From contig NC_092569.1 in NCBI RefSeq assembly GCF_037975245.1, positions 25,095,168 through 25,159,167 of the forward strand: 64,000 nt of DNA, written 5' to 3'. This DNA comes from Apostichopus japonicus (Eukaryota; Echinodermata; Holothuroidea; Aspidochirotida; Stichopodidae). This document shows positions 25,761 to 39,254 of this stretch, in pieces. A model generated the notes under the pieces. That model had not been told where the DNA came from. It saw nothing but the letters and a program-made list of their open reading frames with translations, and searched no databases. The translations under genes were made by a program, and so were the position numbers. Numbering within the stretch: position 1 is the first letter of the stretch; the number at the start of each line of letters is the position of its first letter.

Positions 25761-28700
25761 CAATATCAACTGCATATGGTGGTTATAATTATAGCTGAAG
25801 TCATTCATATCCAACTGTTTCCAGCAGATGCCTCAATCAATGGTTTACAGATCTGTATCAGACTGTATGTGCTAGTACTTTGTGGCCAGCAACCACTGTC
25901 TGAGCTGTTTTCTTGGTTTCTCAGTTAATTCTCACATCTCTGCCTTGAGGATACTAGTTATGAGACACATATATGTTAAATACATCTACAGTACTGTACC
26001 TACTACTGTAAACACCAATGTGTTACCCCTCTGTAAATTGAGTCAGATTAAATTGGCCACAGCAACTGATATAAACTATCTAGAAAAAAAATATATATCT
26101 GATGTGTTAAACTTAAGGGTTTCATTTCTCATTGGTAGAGCATGGAGGTAAAAACAGAACCTCCATGGGTAGAGGTAGAATCTATGCAGAATGAGTCACT
26201 GGATACTTGGCACTTATATATGTTGAAGTGGATTTGTGGCTGCATGTTGTAGGAGGCCTTCCTTACAAAAAAATATATATAAAAAAAACACAGTTAATGT
26301 AATTGCATGTTGTATACAGGCTACAGTTAGTCTAAATAAAATAAAGCATACAAAACTAATTCTAAAGCCTGTATATAATTTGTGTTATAAAATTGTGATT
26401 GACCGAAAGTATATATTTCGTTTTAATTCTTTTCTTCTGTCCCTTAATTGTTGTCAAATTTCTGGTAAATGCCACAAGGGAGAGAAAAAAGATTAAAAGA
26501 CATTAACATAGGTGAGAGATCTCTTGCCTGTTTAAGTTCATAAACTTGTCGGAGTGTAATTAAAATTTTCTCTTTTTGACTGTGAAATTTCGGTCCACTT
26601 CTTTCTTCATTTTACTGTACAGGCTTAATGTTACATCCATGGGTAAAGTACAATGAGACACACATTTGATTAGCCCACCTTTTGCCATTTTAGATCTGCT
26701 TTCTTGATTTCTCTTAATCCTCTGATGAATATTAGTCAGTGGACAAGTAACAAATGAACCGGGACATATACAACGGAGAAGAGCACACAAAACAATCAAA
26801 ATTTTCTTTGCTTCCTTTCCACTCCACTGATAATAAAACAGAGTACAGTATAAATTACCTCAAACTATTATTGTCCTAAATTGCTATTCTGATAAACTGT
26901 GTCCTTAAATTTAATAATTGGCTTCATTTCCTAACTTATCTACCGAACATGGGAACTGTATCCATTGTACATATTTACAAAATTAGCACTTTTTCCTCAT
27001 TTAGTAAATTTTCAGTTTTTCTCTCCTTACCACTTACCCCATATTTACCCATCCTTCCTTCCTCTGGTTCCATTTCCTATTAGGACCTTTATTTTCCACC
27101 ACACATGTAATATATTCTTTGAGCTGCTAGTGTGCCTAATCTTCGTTGAACTATTACCTTTACAGACTAAATTTATTGAAATTATAACTATGAAAACATT
27201 CCCAATTCAAAGTCATAGTTTCATGACGTATATATCATTCATTTACAAACTGAACCACTTACATATTCTCATTATCATCATTATTATCCATCCTCACCGC
27301 TCCTCTGCCTCTGAAACAGTTGGCACATTGCCAAGATCCCTTGCTTTAATGATTCCTCTACTCCTGACAGGTTGGGATGAGTATTTTGCTTGTGAAGGTG
27401 ATGCGTTGCACCTGATCAAGGGGCTTAATATCATTACAGCCAGGGAATGGCTTCTAAAGTGTGTTATACATCCAGTATGTCTCTAGCAAGTGGGAGAGCA
27501 TATAGACATGAATTATGCTAGCCAAGAGATTCTTGATTTGATTAGTATGAATACTAATCTGGTAGCTAGTTTACTTTACAAATTTACAAATTTACGCATA
27601 CAGTGGGATAGTTCACAGGGATCTCTGGCCCTGTTGATAATGTATTGATCCACTCCACCCCCTTTGTGAAAATTCACTTTGAAAGTGTTGTGCACTCTTT
27701 GAGTGAAAAATTGATTACTTTTAAATTTAACACAATGGTGGTACAGTAGCTCAAATCAATACTACTAACAGAGATAATTACAGTTTACAGACTCTGGTAC
27801 TTACATGCATAGAGGCTAAGACACTAAGAGCCTGGGAGTAAGATGATTCTGGTTAGTGTCTTACATATGCTGAAATGCAGTGTGTATACTGTATTATGGC
27901 ATACTTATTGGACACTCACTAACAACATTTACAGACAGGTATCACTACAGCAACTAGGCCTGTCTTAGAGTCAGTGGTATTATTTTCCATTTTTGGTTGC
28001 CCGAAAGTGGACACTATCGAGTCACTTTTACCGATCTTGCAAACTTGTGAGGGGAACAGAAATTGCATTTGGAGTTATGAAATAAGTTATTGTTGATAAT
28101 ATTATGTAGTAAACATCTCTTTAAATGTTTTAATATATATGCTGTGTTTCGTTTTAACTGCCTATACAGTATAGTTTATGTAACTGATGCCTATAGGTTA
28201 GTACCATAAAGTTGGCTTCAAATAACGACAAAATTGGAACATATACAGTACTTCTACAGTAGCTATAAAAAACAACAATAACTGCATGAACGGGCAGATG
28301 ACTATAAGGAACACATTAAAGATTTTTTATTCTGAAATAAAGTTTTCATTTGACTACACAAATGTACAGTACATGCCAACCTTGCTCATTACGAGTAGAA
28401 CCCCTGGGCCAATTCTTATGTGGTACAGGTAGGACCCTTGCCATGTCATCTGCAAATTGATCAGGTCACACATCCGGAGTCTGTGCATGCTATTTTCTTC
28501 AATACCGCCCTAATTACCTGTCAGGAAACATTTCATACTGTACAGTAGTTTTGATTGGTTGGGTTGGGGGGGGGGGGGGGGGGAGCGAGTAGGAGCTTGA
28601 TAAGGTCAGGTAGCAGTGAAGAGTTTGACAAACATATTGTACAATAGTCAACAACATTGCACAACTCTATACTGTTAACAAAGCTACTGTACAGCCTGTT

Positions 28701-30164
28701 ATTATTTTGACCAATAAGACTTGTTGTTGTTGTAATTCTGCCCATCTCACTTTTGGGGAAGAAGGGGGGGGGTGGGGAAGGGAGATGGGGAGGAGAAGAG
28801 CTTGAAGGCTTTTCTGTACCTCATTGATTGAACTTTTTAAACTTAACTGTAAATATAAAATTTCAGAATAGAAATTTATATTATAAACCAGTTATGTGAC
28901 TTAAAAAAGATTTTCATAAGTTCTGCCATAAATCCTGTTTTTATTTTTGAATTTCTCGCAAGTTGAAAGTGTTCCTCAATTAAGCCATTTAGGCAAAGTA
29001 TATATATATTTTTTTATTTGCTTGAAAATGACATTAAGTACTACAGAAACTAAACCAAGCTACCAAGGCCAGGTACTGTAACTGATAGATAGACACATCG
29101 CGTGAGAGATTTAACCAATAAGGAAGTCATTTTATTGAATCTGCTTCAATCCATACATGGCATTGCCCCGTTTGCCCGACAGTTTTACAACACGAATCTG
29201 CCATTAACTTTAAAACGCATATTGAACTATCTGTTCATTGTTTGAAGTATTTTATGACAATTGAAAAGAATTTGCTAATTGATACATTTTTATGGGAATT
29301 TAGCATAATGTAGATCAACCTCAAGAGGGTTCATTTTATGGAAAATGAAACTGGCATGAAAAAAAAACTAAAGTGTTCATCAGGACCAAATCTTTTTGTT
29401 TCAGAGGAATACTTCAAGTTTTCTGTTTCATATTTTTTTCATTAAAATTACAACCATAACATACTAATTTGCATAAATTTGCATTATGGTAAGTTTTAGC
29501 CAAAATTTGTAGTTTTAACTGTATTTTTGTATTTTTCTGCATGAGTTTCTAGAAATAATATTTCAGTTATCATGGAGGCAGTTTAAGATGGGTCAACTTA
29601 TTTCATTCCTAAAGCAGCAGTTCCTGATCTTCAATTCTTTGTTAATAATGGGTGCTAATTAGCATAATTTTGATGTCACACATGTGACCAAAGTAACACA
29701 AAAGTTTTCACGAAAAGTAACTGATGTGCCTTATGATGTCCATGCACACTTGATATGCAACCGTTCCTGGTATTTGACTGGTAGTTCTGCAAAATATCCT
29801 TCAAATTATTTCCGTCACACACATGACCGAGAATGGCCCAAGAATATATGTGAGTAGGCTAGCAACTCAGAGGAAATAATTTTTTTATGAAATTGAATGA
29901 TCAAAATATACAGTAGTCTATCATACAATTGACACTGGAAATCTGTGTTTTGAATATTGCTATTAAAGTTAATATATGTAATTGTGACAAAATTTCTGAA
30001 AAGACACAGAAATTAGATCAATTTTTGGCATATATACTGTATCTAGATCTCATCAAATTAATATGCAATTCGAAAATATTTTTGTCATAAAATGGTCATA
30101 AAAAGAGTGCTCAATAAATTTCACACCTACTGTATACCTTTCTGATTTATAGTGAAATGTCTAT
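25761..30164. other. Non-coding stretch; small inverted repeat at 26141, long G run at 28566
   Basis: AT-rich DNA with very frequent TACAGTA and TACTGTA words. An 18-base G run occupies 28566-28583. The longest frame is 173 codons on the plus strand (26965-27486). It is rich in Phe, Ile, His and Pro, with an internal Ile run, has no domain that I recognise, and is most likely chance. No exon is supported. Confidence 0.5.
26141..26167. repeat. Short hairpin CATGGAGGT...ACCTCCATG
   Basis: CATGGAGGTAAAAAC is followed after a few bases by ACCTCCATG, giving 9-bp inverted arms. The same CATGGAGGTAAAA word makes a longer hairpin at 32926-32956 and occurs alone at 47981. It may be the terminus of a dispersed element. 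Confidence 0.75.
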
Positions 30165-30167
30165 CAC

Positions 30168-30570
30168 CAAAGCATCAGTAACTTTATAAATTATCATCAA
30201 GGGGTGGAGGGAGGGGGGGTGGTGGTAATTTAAATGTCTGACAGGACATGGTACAGCCAGAGTGGATTAAAATGATTTATTTTTGTTTCTTTCTCATGTT
30301 CTTCCTGAGTCAACATTTTTAAAGAGCACATCATGTTAATATGCATTTATAATACACTAGTTTAACACCATTGCATCAATAACTTTATAAGTTATCATTG
30401 GAAGGGAGGGGGAGGGGGAGGGGGGAGGCACAGGAGGGTAACTTAAATGTCTGATCAATAGAACTTGGTACAGACAAAATCAATTAACATGATTTATTTT
30501 TGTTTCTTTTTCATGCTCTTCGTTGGTCATTTTTGTTGTTGAAGCAGCACATTATGTTAGTATGTAAATG
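30168..30570 (+). repeat. Diverged tandem duplication, two copies of about 200 bp
   Basis: Two adjacent segments (about 30168-30350 and 30370-30570) share, in order, a phrase reading CATCAATAACTTTATAA, a G-rich tract, TTAAATGTCTGA, GATTTATTTTTGTTTCT, and a CTCTTC/GTCA region. Divergence is perhaps 20-25 percent by eye, and the G-rich tracts differ in length. It is an old local duplication of non-coding DNA. Confidence 0.8.
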
Positions 30571-31624
30571 TACAGTACCATACAGTAGTTGCAAAAGAGG
30601 TATGTTTTTAAACATCTTTGAAGCAAAGAGTCTGTTATCAAGACACTATGAAACACTAAATATCAATTATAGATTGCTGTAAAATGTTTCTTATCTAGTT
30701 CAATAATTCAAGTTGTGTTTTACACGTTCAGTTAATTCTAAACAAATTTCTATTCTTTCCTCACTCCAGAACGTACTGTAAAGCAAACGCCTGTATGCAT
30801 GCTCAAATTATCAAATTCTAAGCCCTGCAAAACCATGTATGCATGTAATGTATAGTGTAATTCTCCTGTATAATGGAGATTTGACAATCTTAAAATCATT
30901 ATGATCAATATAGATCAAATATTTATAAACAGGAAATAAATTAATACAGCCAGTTTCCCTTCCACAATACTCTCCAGTGTTTTACACAGTAATGCGGCTT
31001 GTACTCCATTACTCAATTTCTCGCTGCCACATACATGAAGTATTTAATATAATCTCTGAATCTGCCTTAACTCTGATACTGTAGTTTCCTAATAAACCTG
31101 CTCAGAATAAATAGCCAACTCAAACTTTGTTTTTGTGGAGGAGGGAAAAGAGGAGTGAGGGGTGGGGGTGGGGGGGGGGGGGGTTGAATGATGTTCGTTC
31201 AGATACTTTGAGAATAAAATCAAAATGAAAAGTACAGAGCTTTATCTGTTAAACTTTATACCATACAGTGTACATACCATGCAATGACCACAAGTTTAGC
31301 TGTTAGGTCTAAGAAATATCTGTTTCTACAGAACATTTAACCACAATGTAGAGGTAAAACACTGAGTGTAAATCACATCCATGGAGAATCGTGAGGAAAA
31401 AAAAAGTGAAAACACAAAATCTGGTTAATTAATAAGTGCATTTTGAAAACTTTGAGATTTGATTCCCAGGGTATTATGTCCAGAGGCTACACTCAGAAAT
31501 TTATAATGAAATTTCCCCAAAATCTACTGCTCCTTATTGACTAACTTTGTTTTAGAAATGAAAATTGCTTACCTAAGTATATATATATTGTATGTATTGC
31601 TTTACCTTAGAGGATGTTTAAAAC
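30571..31624. other. Non-coding stretch, no gene seen
   Basis: AT-rich; contains a 14-base G run at 31170-31183. No exon, RNA gene or further repeat is recognised. Confidence 0.55.
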
Positions 31625-31810
31625 AAGTAATCCCCCAAAAACTTACTGGTTTGGGGATTTACTATCGAGGATACTTACTTGTGTAGGGTAGCGTTCTTCC
31701 TGAATGGTAGATTCAGAAGGAGGTGTTAGTGGGCGGTGTCCCAGGGAGCGAGGGCGCCGTGCTAAAACATTCCAATGTGGCGTGGGAGACAGGTACGGTA
31801 AATGAGGGGG
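31625..31810 (+). repeat. Dispersed repeat copy A (GAATGGTAGATT...GGGAGACAGGTA)
   Basis: Carries TGAATGGTAGATTCAGAAGG, a G-rich middle with CGAGGGCGCC, CTAAAACATTCCAATGTG, and GGGAGACAGGTAC. Its left end contains an inverted version of the AAACCAGTAAGTTTT segment that adjoins copy D at about 37910. Copies at 39255-39440 (same strand) and 44225-44405 (opposite strand) share the body in the same order. The family is unnamed here and no target duplication was resolved. Confidence 0.75.
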
Positions 31811-34800
31811 GAAGTCAATCAAAATCTTTTCTTTGTTTAATAAAATCTACTAAAATTAACTAGTTTGGATGGTGGATACAAACTTACTGTAGTTTTCAAA
31901 TGCACTGTTTAGTTTTAACTTGGAGAGATGTACATTACCCCAGTTTATATACAGTAGCTTGGATAATATTTACTTGGTGTAATCAGCATCTCCCTGACCA
32001 TATAACCAGATGACGCTGATTAAATGTGTCTTTGGCTTAGAACAGAATGGCAGGCACAGCTGCATACATCGCTGCCATCGGTTCCTGATCAATGCAACAT
32101 ACACAATAGATTAAAAGGTGAAAGTGACCTACACAATAGACAATTGTCTGATATCGACCTCAGAACTAACTGTCACATGTTTAGTTCATGGGGTGGATTT
32201 CACTCACTCTCTATTCATTGAAAAAATAAATTGGTAACAACTTTAAAAATGGTTGACATTGCTCCATATTTGTGACCATATTTGATTCAATCTGTCTTGA
32301 TTGAAGAAGGTTCAGATTTAAGAGCACTATTTAACACCAAGGAATTTATGTCAAGGTGATACAGACGTAAATTGGTTGTGAATCTTTTGTCGGCAACCAT
32401 CGAGCAAATTAACGACAACCTGCAGCCATCTGTATGATAATTATTGCTAGTTCACCCGTATCTGAGCAGACCTACTTTCCCCAAGTTGGTCCGTTTAGTT
32501 TAAATGAAGTGGGTAACGCGCAATTTTACGTAACTATTGCCAACTGCTGAACAACATAGCAATCGTGATTTTGTGAAAGAGTGCGACATGCAGGCAGGCA
32601 ATATTTTATGTGGTTGTCATGGTTCTCACAGAAAATGGGGAAAAGTCTGGAAAAAGTCAGGAAAGGTGAAATGTACATCTTTTCTACAGTCTATAGGTTT
32701 TGACAGTCCTTGAATTATGTGTCCTTGAAGTTTGAAGTTTAATAAAGTGGAATAAGTGAGGAAATTCGTTTAGTTGCACAGTTGATAAGTTTCATATGAC
32801 TTGACCCTACTGTACCGCTGAGCAATTGGTTTTTTACGATGTGTGAGAGAAATTATTGAAACTGGTAACACACACTGTAAATTTTGCAAGGGTTACCGGT
32901 ACAATTTTGTTCAACTTACTGTACTCATGGAGGTAAAAACTGTTTTTACCTCCATGTTGTACTATATTGTGGTTACATATATATGTAGCCTAACATTTAA
33001 GCTCATCATGAGCGTGCAGCTGGTTTTCATAAGTACTGACGGTTAAGATATGTTTTGGTCTTGAAAATGTCTGGAATTTCACTGCCGTTTTAAAAGTGTG
33101 GGAGACTGGGAGTGAATTTTTTGGTGTTTTATTGGCATGAAAGACGAGTATCTCAGAGCTGAATTATGAATTGGCTGGTTCAAGGTACTTGATGCTGTGG
33201 CAGTACCATTAAAATTAAGGTTATTAACATAATTTTGTACTGTAGATATTATCTGCTACCAGCAAGCCAACTGCTGTGCAAAATTTGCTTACAGTTAGTT
33301 GATGTTTTTTTTTTCTCTCTTTTTTTTCGAAGCAACACACATTTGGGATTCATTAATCTTGTTCTTGAATCGCCTATGTGCTAATTAAGAAGCATATTTA
33401 TATATAGACAATACCAACATAATAAGGCATAGATACAATGGCACATGTACAGTATGGTGTTTCATCCAATAGGTAAAAACTAATTAAATTATATTGAGTA
33501 GTATATTACAGTATTTTGTGATAATGTTGTACAGTAGCTGCAGTCCTCAAGTTCTTTGCTGCATATGTTTCGACCCTGTGTTATCATGCAGAGAAACTGA
33601 CATTGAGTTGGAAACCTGAGAGACTATAAAAACCATGAATACTTTTAAATTTAAGGGAAATATATGCAGACTGTAAGCTCATTTCAGCTGAGAAAATGTG
33701 CAGGATCCCTGCTCAACAAATTTGCTCAGAAGTCCAATCAAAACTACAGTATTAAATGTTTCCCCAAAGTTAATGAGGGCGGTATTGAAAAACTTAGCAT
33801 TTACAGTCATGTATAGACCCTGGATATGTGTTATCTGATTAATTCGCTTTGGCTTCGGCTTTGAGTACAACGTTTCTGTATGCTGCCGTACTTGTTCTAG
33901 TAAGTACTGACTTTGCGATCGGTGTTACAGTCATTGCAGACTTTGCAATCCACGGTCCCCCTCACAATTTTGCAAGGTGGGTAAGAGTGACTCCACAGTT
34001 TTTCCCTCCGGAACATTAAGGTTTACATCTCGCTCAACTAAAGTGAATATGGACATTTTGCGAGCTTTAGTAACTAAAGATTATAAACTTGCATCAAATA
34101 GAGGTGGTAGTATCCTTGCGAACTCTTTATCCATGATGAGGTACATTACTGTACATACTACTAACTGAGCGCTTGTTCTACAGTAGATACATACCTTAGC
34201 AAACAACAGTGGCCACATGAAGGTGACCTTGTATGACAGTGAAGGTTGTTGATCACTTTGGAGGCCACTATGTCAAACCACAGTTTGCAAACAATGTGGG
34301 TGAATCAATGCCCTACTGATAGCTGTGTTGTTGGTACCATACAGTATTGCTTCCTCTGACTTTTGGTAAAGCACAATGTCACTTTTAAAACAACAGCATT
34401 CCGGGGTATTTGTTCACTTTCCAGCTGACACAAAAAGGGATGATGTCTAGATTTATGAGGTTACTATGGTAGATACTGTACATCACAATATTTTGCAGAA
34501 TCAAAAGTAAAATATCTATTGAAACATCCCTTGATTGCAGAGTCTGGGGGTATTTAATCTGAAATTATCTTACCTCATGCTGAGAGGGTCTGACATTTAA
34601 CACTAACAGTACTCAACATTATGTTGACGAGTTTACAAAGAGTACGATAAATCTCATGCAGGAGAAATTCAAAGAGCGAGCTCTTTAAAATCCTTCTATT
34701 TTTTTTTTTTTTGAGTACTTTTTTAGAAGCTTGTTTCAGATTAGATCCACTCTTCATTCGAAAGTGGAAGAATTTTGCACTGTCACGTACTGTAGGGTTT

Positions 34801-35879
34801 GACACTCAAAATTGGCCCTTTTTTTAAGGAAATATTTTGAACTACTGTATTCGGTGCCAAACTTGAAGGATTTGACTCTTACTGTATTTGACACAATGGA
34901 TTCAATGCAATCCACTCAGGATGTTAAGTGCAGATCATCGGTACGACCTACAGTGTAAAAGTTTGTTCACCTTTGCTGGAAATAACAATTTAGCTATACT
35001 CACACATATTGTCATCAGTATTGCACAATATACAGGAGTTCTCCATAAGTCAACTTGCTTTCATTCCATTATAACCCCAACTTGCTATATACAATTGAGT
35101 AAATAATCAAAAGTGAAAGCAAAACTTACTCCTGGACGGAAACATTGCAGTATCATTGCAGTATTATAATGCGACATTGGGTTCATAATAGCTGGTTGAG
35201 TGCCATGGTGTTATTTCTTAGGGACTTAAAGACAAAGTGCCTCAGAATCCATTGATGATACTGGCAACATAACTTAGAGAATACTGACGTGGAAAATATA
35301 ACAAAATTAGTTACAATTAAGTCACAAATGATGATTACTGTGTTAGTCATCTTTGTCTGTGCTCCTAGCTAAGAGATTGTAATTTAGGTGAACCTAGGGT
35401 GAAGGTGATAAATGGTTGTAAAATGCTCTTTGTTATACAGGTATTTAGCTCGTTAATATCCAAACCAGTAAGTTTTTGAGTTTTTGAAGCTTTAGGGCAA
35501 TGTTGGCAGTACTGTATGTTGCTATACTGTTACTAGACTTAGAGCAATATTGATTGATACGTAATTTTTAAAAAGCAGCACTTGAAGACTGAGGGCATGT
35601 AAAGTACCAGGGGCAGAGTAACAGTGATATAGGCACTCATGCAAAGACAATCATTGTGCCCCACCACCCCCACTCCTCCCCCACATTAAGTATCCACTTG
35701 TGGAGTCATAGCCTGGCAAACACAACCATTTCTTAATCGTTATCTTACATATTTTTCATGAGTTAGTTTCTTACAGCAGGTCAATTCTTAATTATATAAC
35801 AATAACAATCAGTTAATTTTACAATGCTTTAAGCGAACATTGAAATTATGGATTACAATTTGCACGTCGGGTGGCTTCC
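31811..35879. other. Non-coding stretch; hairpin at 32926
   Basis: AT-rich, many TACAGTA/TACTGTA words. Frames of 63-76 codons (for example 34575-34805 minus) show no domain features. A lone AAACCAGTAAGTTTTT at about 35463 is a fragment of the dispersed repeat family. Confidence 0.5.
32926..32956. repeat. 31-bp near-perfect palindrome
   Basis: CATGGAGGTAAAAAC, one central T, then GTTTTTACCTCCATG: 15-bp arms with no mismatch. It looks like two terminal inverted repeats brought together, as after internal deletion of a transposon, or a solo palindromic element. The related hairpin is at 26141. Confidence 0.9.
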
Positions 35880-36075
35880 AATTCAACATTTTAACTCAAA
35901 TTTGGAATCTTTTCAATTTAGAAAAGTCATTTCAGATGGAAAAACTGTTCATTTCCCGTGGATGAAAAAACCACCTTACTATGACACAGCCAAGTATTGA
36001 GCCCGCAACCTCCTGATTGCTAAGCCTCATTGCTTCAAATGCCATCCTTTATCCAGTCGGCCACAGCACCGGTAC
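35880..36075 (-). repeat. tRNA-derived SINE, minus strand
   Basis: On the minus strand TGGCCGACTGG (plus 36053-36063) matches a Leu/Ser-type A box. GGCTCAATACT (plus 35993-36003) is a degenerate B box about 59 bases on, the spacing of a tRNA with a long variable arm. A tail region containing TGTGTCATAGTAAGG follows. No intact tRNA fold is evident. The right-hand limit at about 35880 is approximate. Confidence 0.55.
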
Positions 36076-37324
36076 AAGATATAAAAATAGCAATAGCACT
36101 TAGTCTACAGTGCTGAAGCTACCCATATCTCTTATATTACACTGCTCATCTACCCTCATCTACCCACTACCAACCAAATTCCACCCACTCAAAACAGAAT
36201 TGACAGCACTTGCAAGATCAAACTTGTGTTCAAAATCTGTTCATTTAGCATCACTAACCTGCTTTCCAGTTTGAAATTATGTACTCTTTAAAAATGTAAA
36301 ATGAGATTTAACTGTACAAACTTTGAAATCTAAATGAAGAAATCAAGACTGTGAAACCATCACATGCTCATATGTTGTCAATCATGAGTCACATCTGTTT
36401 GGGACGTGTCTCAGCATAAAGTACCTTCAGGTACAGTAGTCTTGGACACTGATTGGTCCAATTGAACGATTAATGTTAACATTCTCTAGCCTAGTCAGCC
36501 AAAATTTTGGAACATATATACCGTGGATTATACCCAAGGCCTAATGCTCGATTATTCTGGCTGCGTAAAAGAATTGTTATGGGGGAGAATAATTGGGTAG
36601 ATGCGAATAGAACTTTCAATATTTAGTTATCTTTGTCATTTTGTCATGAATGCATTGACAAGTACTAGTATACATGATTGTATGCAATATAAGTACATAG
36701 TACAGTATAGTACAGTATCATGTATAGGCTGTACGCATGGTTCATATAGTATAGTATTACAAGGGAAACAGGAGCGTTTGTTTTGGTCTGACATCACGTG
36801 ATAGAGATGACTTGATTGGTTGAGTATAAAATATAAATGAGAAAGGTGTGGTTTGAATGTTGCATAATTGTTTGGGTGAACAAAGTTGTCAATTTTGTAC
36901 GAAAAAGGTTGATTACTTGATAAAAAGGGTTTGCAAGTAAAGAAATTCAATCACAGTAATCTCTCTTTCATCAATTGAAAGTCGCTAATATGACAATGGA
37001 ATGCTATAAATTCTAGATATATGCAATATGGACCTTAAATGGTTAACTGCATCTAGAGGTAATCTTGCCAAGAAATATAGCTCCACACAAAACAGGGAAG
37101 CAAACTTTGAGATAAATGGCAATCTCTGCCTGTATCAATCTGGTCAATGATTCAAATCCAAATGTACCATTGAAACTTAAAACCTTACTTGAAAGTTTGT
37201 TCACCCACTGTACATTGTACAGTTTGAATGAGGAACAATAGTTTCATTGTAATCTGCATTATAATTCCTCACAATGTGATCAATAGCAGTATTTTTCAGT
37301 TTCAGTAAGGTACTGAATATAGTT
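36076..37324. other. Non-coding stretch, no gene seen
   Basis: Contains a local cluster of GTACAGTA words near 36690-36720. A 104-codon minus frame (36636-36950) lacks any recognised domain. Confidence 0.5.
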
Positions 37325-37555
37325 TGTTACCATCATCATTCAACTCAAGACAAGGATTGATTTTTGGTTTGCGGGGAGGGTAGAGGGGGATGTCTTGGAA
37401 AATCCCTGTTTTCTGTAAAAGATTGCCTCTAAGAAAAAAAAAATTGTTACTAGTGCTCATTCCTTAAAAGTTGAGCAACTCGAGGCAAGGATTGTTTTTT
37501 TTGAGGGGGGAGTGGAGGGTGTAGGGGTTTGTTTTGGAAAACCCCCTGTTGCATC
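37325..37555 (+). repeat. Diverged local duplication, two copies
   Basis: Two segments (about 37325-37410 and 37445-37555) share CAACTCRAG, CAAGGATTG, a T/G-rich stretch, a G-rich stretch with GTAGRGG, then TTGGAAAA and CCCTGTT. The duplication is old and non-coding. Confidence 0.7.
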
Positions 37556-37784
37556 AGTTAAATTATATTAAAAGTTGAATTTACAGTACAGTAGTATATA
37601 TATTGCCAGAATTTTGGGCAGTTGAAATTTGTCAATGTTTACAAATTAGCGAGTAAGAGAAAAAAGACAGTGAATTAAGTCTGATGTGCATGTGAATGAC
37701 TGTAATAATGCATTTACTTCACTCCTCTCTTAACTGTCTCCTACAACACTTACGCACATTTCCTAGTCTACCTAGATGCCACTG

Positions 37785-37937
37785 GTATAATTTTAGTACT
37801 GCGCCCCCGGTGACCTCTCCCACAGGTCACCGTGCACTCTCTCTTCCTTCCGGATTTGCGCAATTAGTGTTGTAGGAGACAGGTAAGTATCGTCGTTCGT
37901 AAATACCCAAACCAGTAAGTTTTGGGGTATTTACAGT
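37785..37937 (+). repeat. Dispersed repeat copy D, partial
   Basis: Holds GGAGACAGGTAAGTATCG and, just after, TACCCAAACCAGTAAGTTTTG with GGGGTATTTA, which can form a short hairpin. The left part (CTGCGCCCCCGGTGACC) differs from the other copies but includes a perfect GGTGACCT...AGGTCACC inverted repeat. It shares its right half with copies A and B. Confidence 0.65.
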
Positions 37938-39254
37938 ATGGTCTGTATGGTCAGTTTTCATGCAATGTATATAAATAATAATTATTATAAGAATAATTAC
38001 TGTATCATACATGTACCAGGAACCAGGCAGTGATTATTTACATTTTCTAAGCAGCCACATTAAAACTGTAAGTGGGGGAAGCAGAATGGCTTGTAAAATT
38101 ACAGTTAATGTGGAGCAGTGGCTTAATAATCCAAATAAACAGTTTATTGGAAGACAATCAGATCTATAGCAAAACTGGAATTTCTCTTAGTCTTAGACGG
38201 AAAACCCGCCTTACCCTGGCTAGCCCGGGACGTTTTCATAGTTTCATAGTACTACAGCATACTGCAGTCTTTATTCACAGCCAGAACTACATTCTAACTC
38301 ACTGGTTATTGTCAAAAAGAGATTTTGCAAACCGTAGATCAATTTCCTGTGGCAATTTGATTAGAATTGGTAAACTTGGTCATCTTGGACAAAAGAGTTC
38401 CCTGAATAAACAAATTAATTTATGCTTCCATGGCCATCAGTCATCAGTTGCCATAGCAATGTTTCCAATGTATAGGTGAATGGTCACTTTGGATTTTCTG
38501 AAAATGATGTTTTTAAATATATGAGATAAATTATATTGAAAAAAACAAAATTAAAAATGGAATTGATTAGCGTTGAAGAGAAGTGTTTGTCCAAAATACT
38601 TCGAAATTGGATTATAAAACTTGAAAAGATGTCTTCATATATTATATGACAGATCTGTAATTAAGGAAATATCCAGATTAAAATGTCCATATTCAGATCA
38701 GCCTTTTGAATGGCATTTCCTAGACTTAGTTCTCAGTGTATTCCAGTTTGTTGGAAATATAGTGTTCTGTACACAATACATGCTGTGAACTCTTGCAATG
38801 AATTAATTAATTAAGTACAGCTTTAGTAATGTTACAGAGCTCTGGATTGTTTATACAGAGGTCATTTCTTATCTCCAGTTTGCACCGATCACAAGAATTG
38901 TGTATTGGGTGGATATATTGTGCAATTAATTGAGCATATGGCGGCGCCAAAAGAACCCACAATCATCCTGTTGTTGCTGCTGGCAGGCCATGTGATACAA
39001 AATTACCAGGCAGTCCAGGCTACCAGCATCTTTCCTCCAACGTACTTCCTGTATGAGTGTTAAACTTGTAATTTGCAGAATAAATCAGTTGATTTGATGC
39101 CCACTTGAAGCTGGTATGAAGTAAAGCCCTCTGCTGTAGTTAATGAGCTAATGAGTACATGTAAAGCCTACTAGATCGGAACCAAGCACTACAGTCGAGA
39201 AAAGTCCTAGATACAACAGGAATCAACAACAATATTAGCCGAAAATTTGTAGTC
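37938..39254. other. Non-coding stretch, no gene seen
   Basis: A 135-codon plus frame at 38072-38479 is the longest. It shows no domain, no acceptor and donor of matching phase and no obvious coding composition. Nothing else is recognised. Confidence 0.5.

Noticed and set aside
26965-27486. A 173-codon plus-strand gene
   Set aside because: Composition is Phe/Ile/His/Pro-heavy with an Ile run from an ATT-rich stretch. I see no domain, signal or matching splice sites, and chance frames of this size occur in this much AT-rich DNA.
33560-33600. A second hammerhead near CTGCATGATAACACAGGGTCGAAAC (minus strand)
   Set aside because: An outer CTGCAT/ATGCAG stem forms, but the CUGANGA box and stem II are missing.
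38072-38479. A 135-codon plus-strand gene
   Set aside because: No recognisable motif, no coding-like composition and no splice context.
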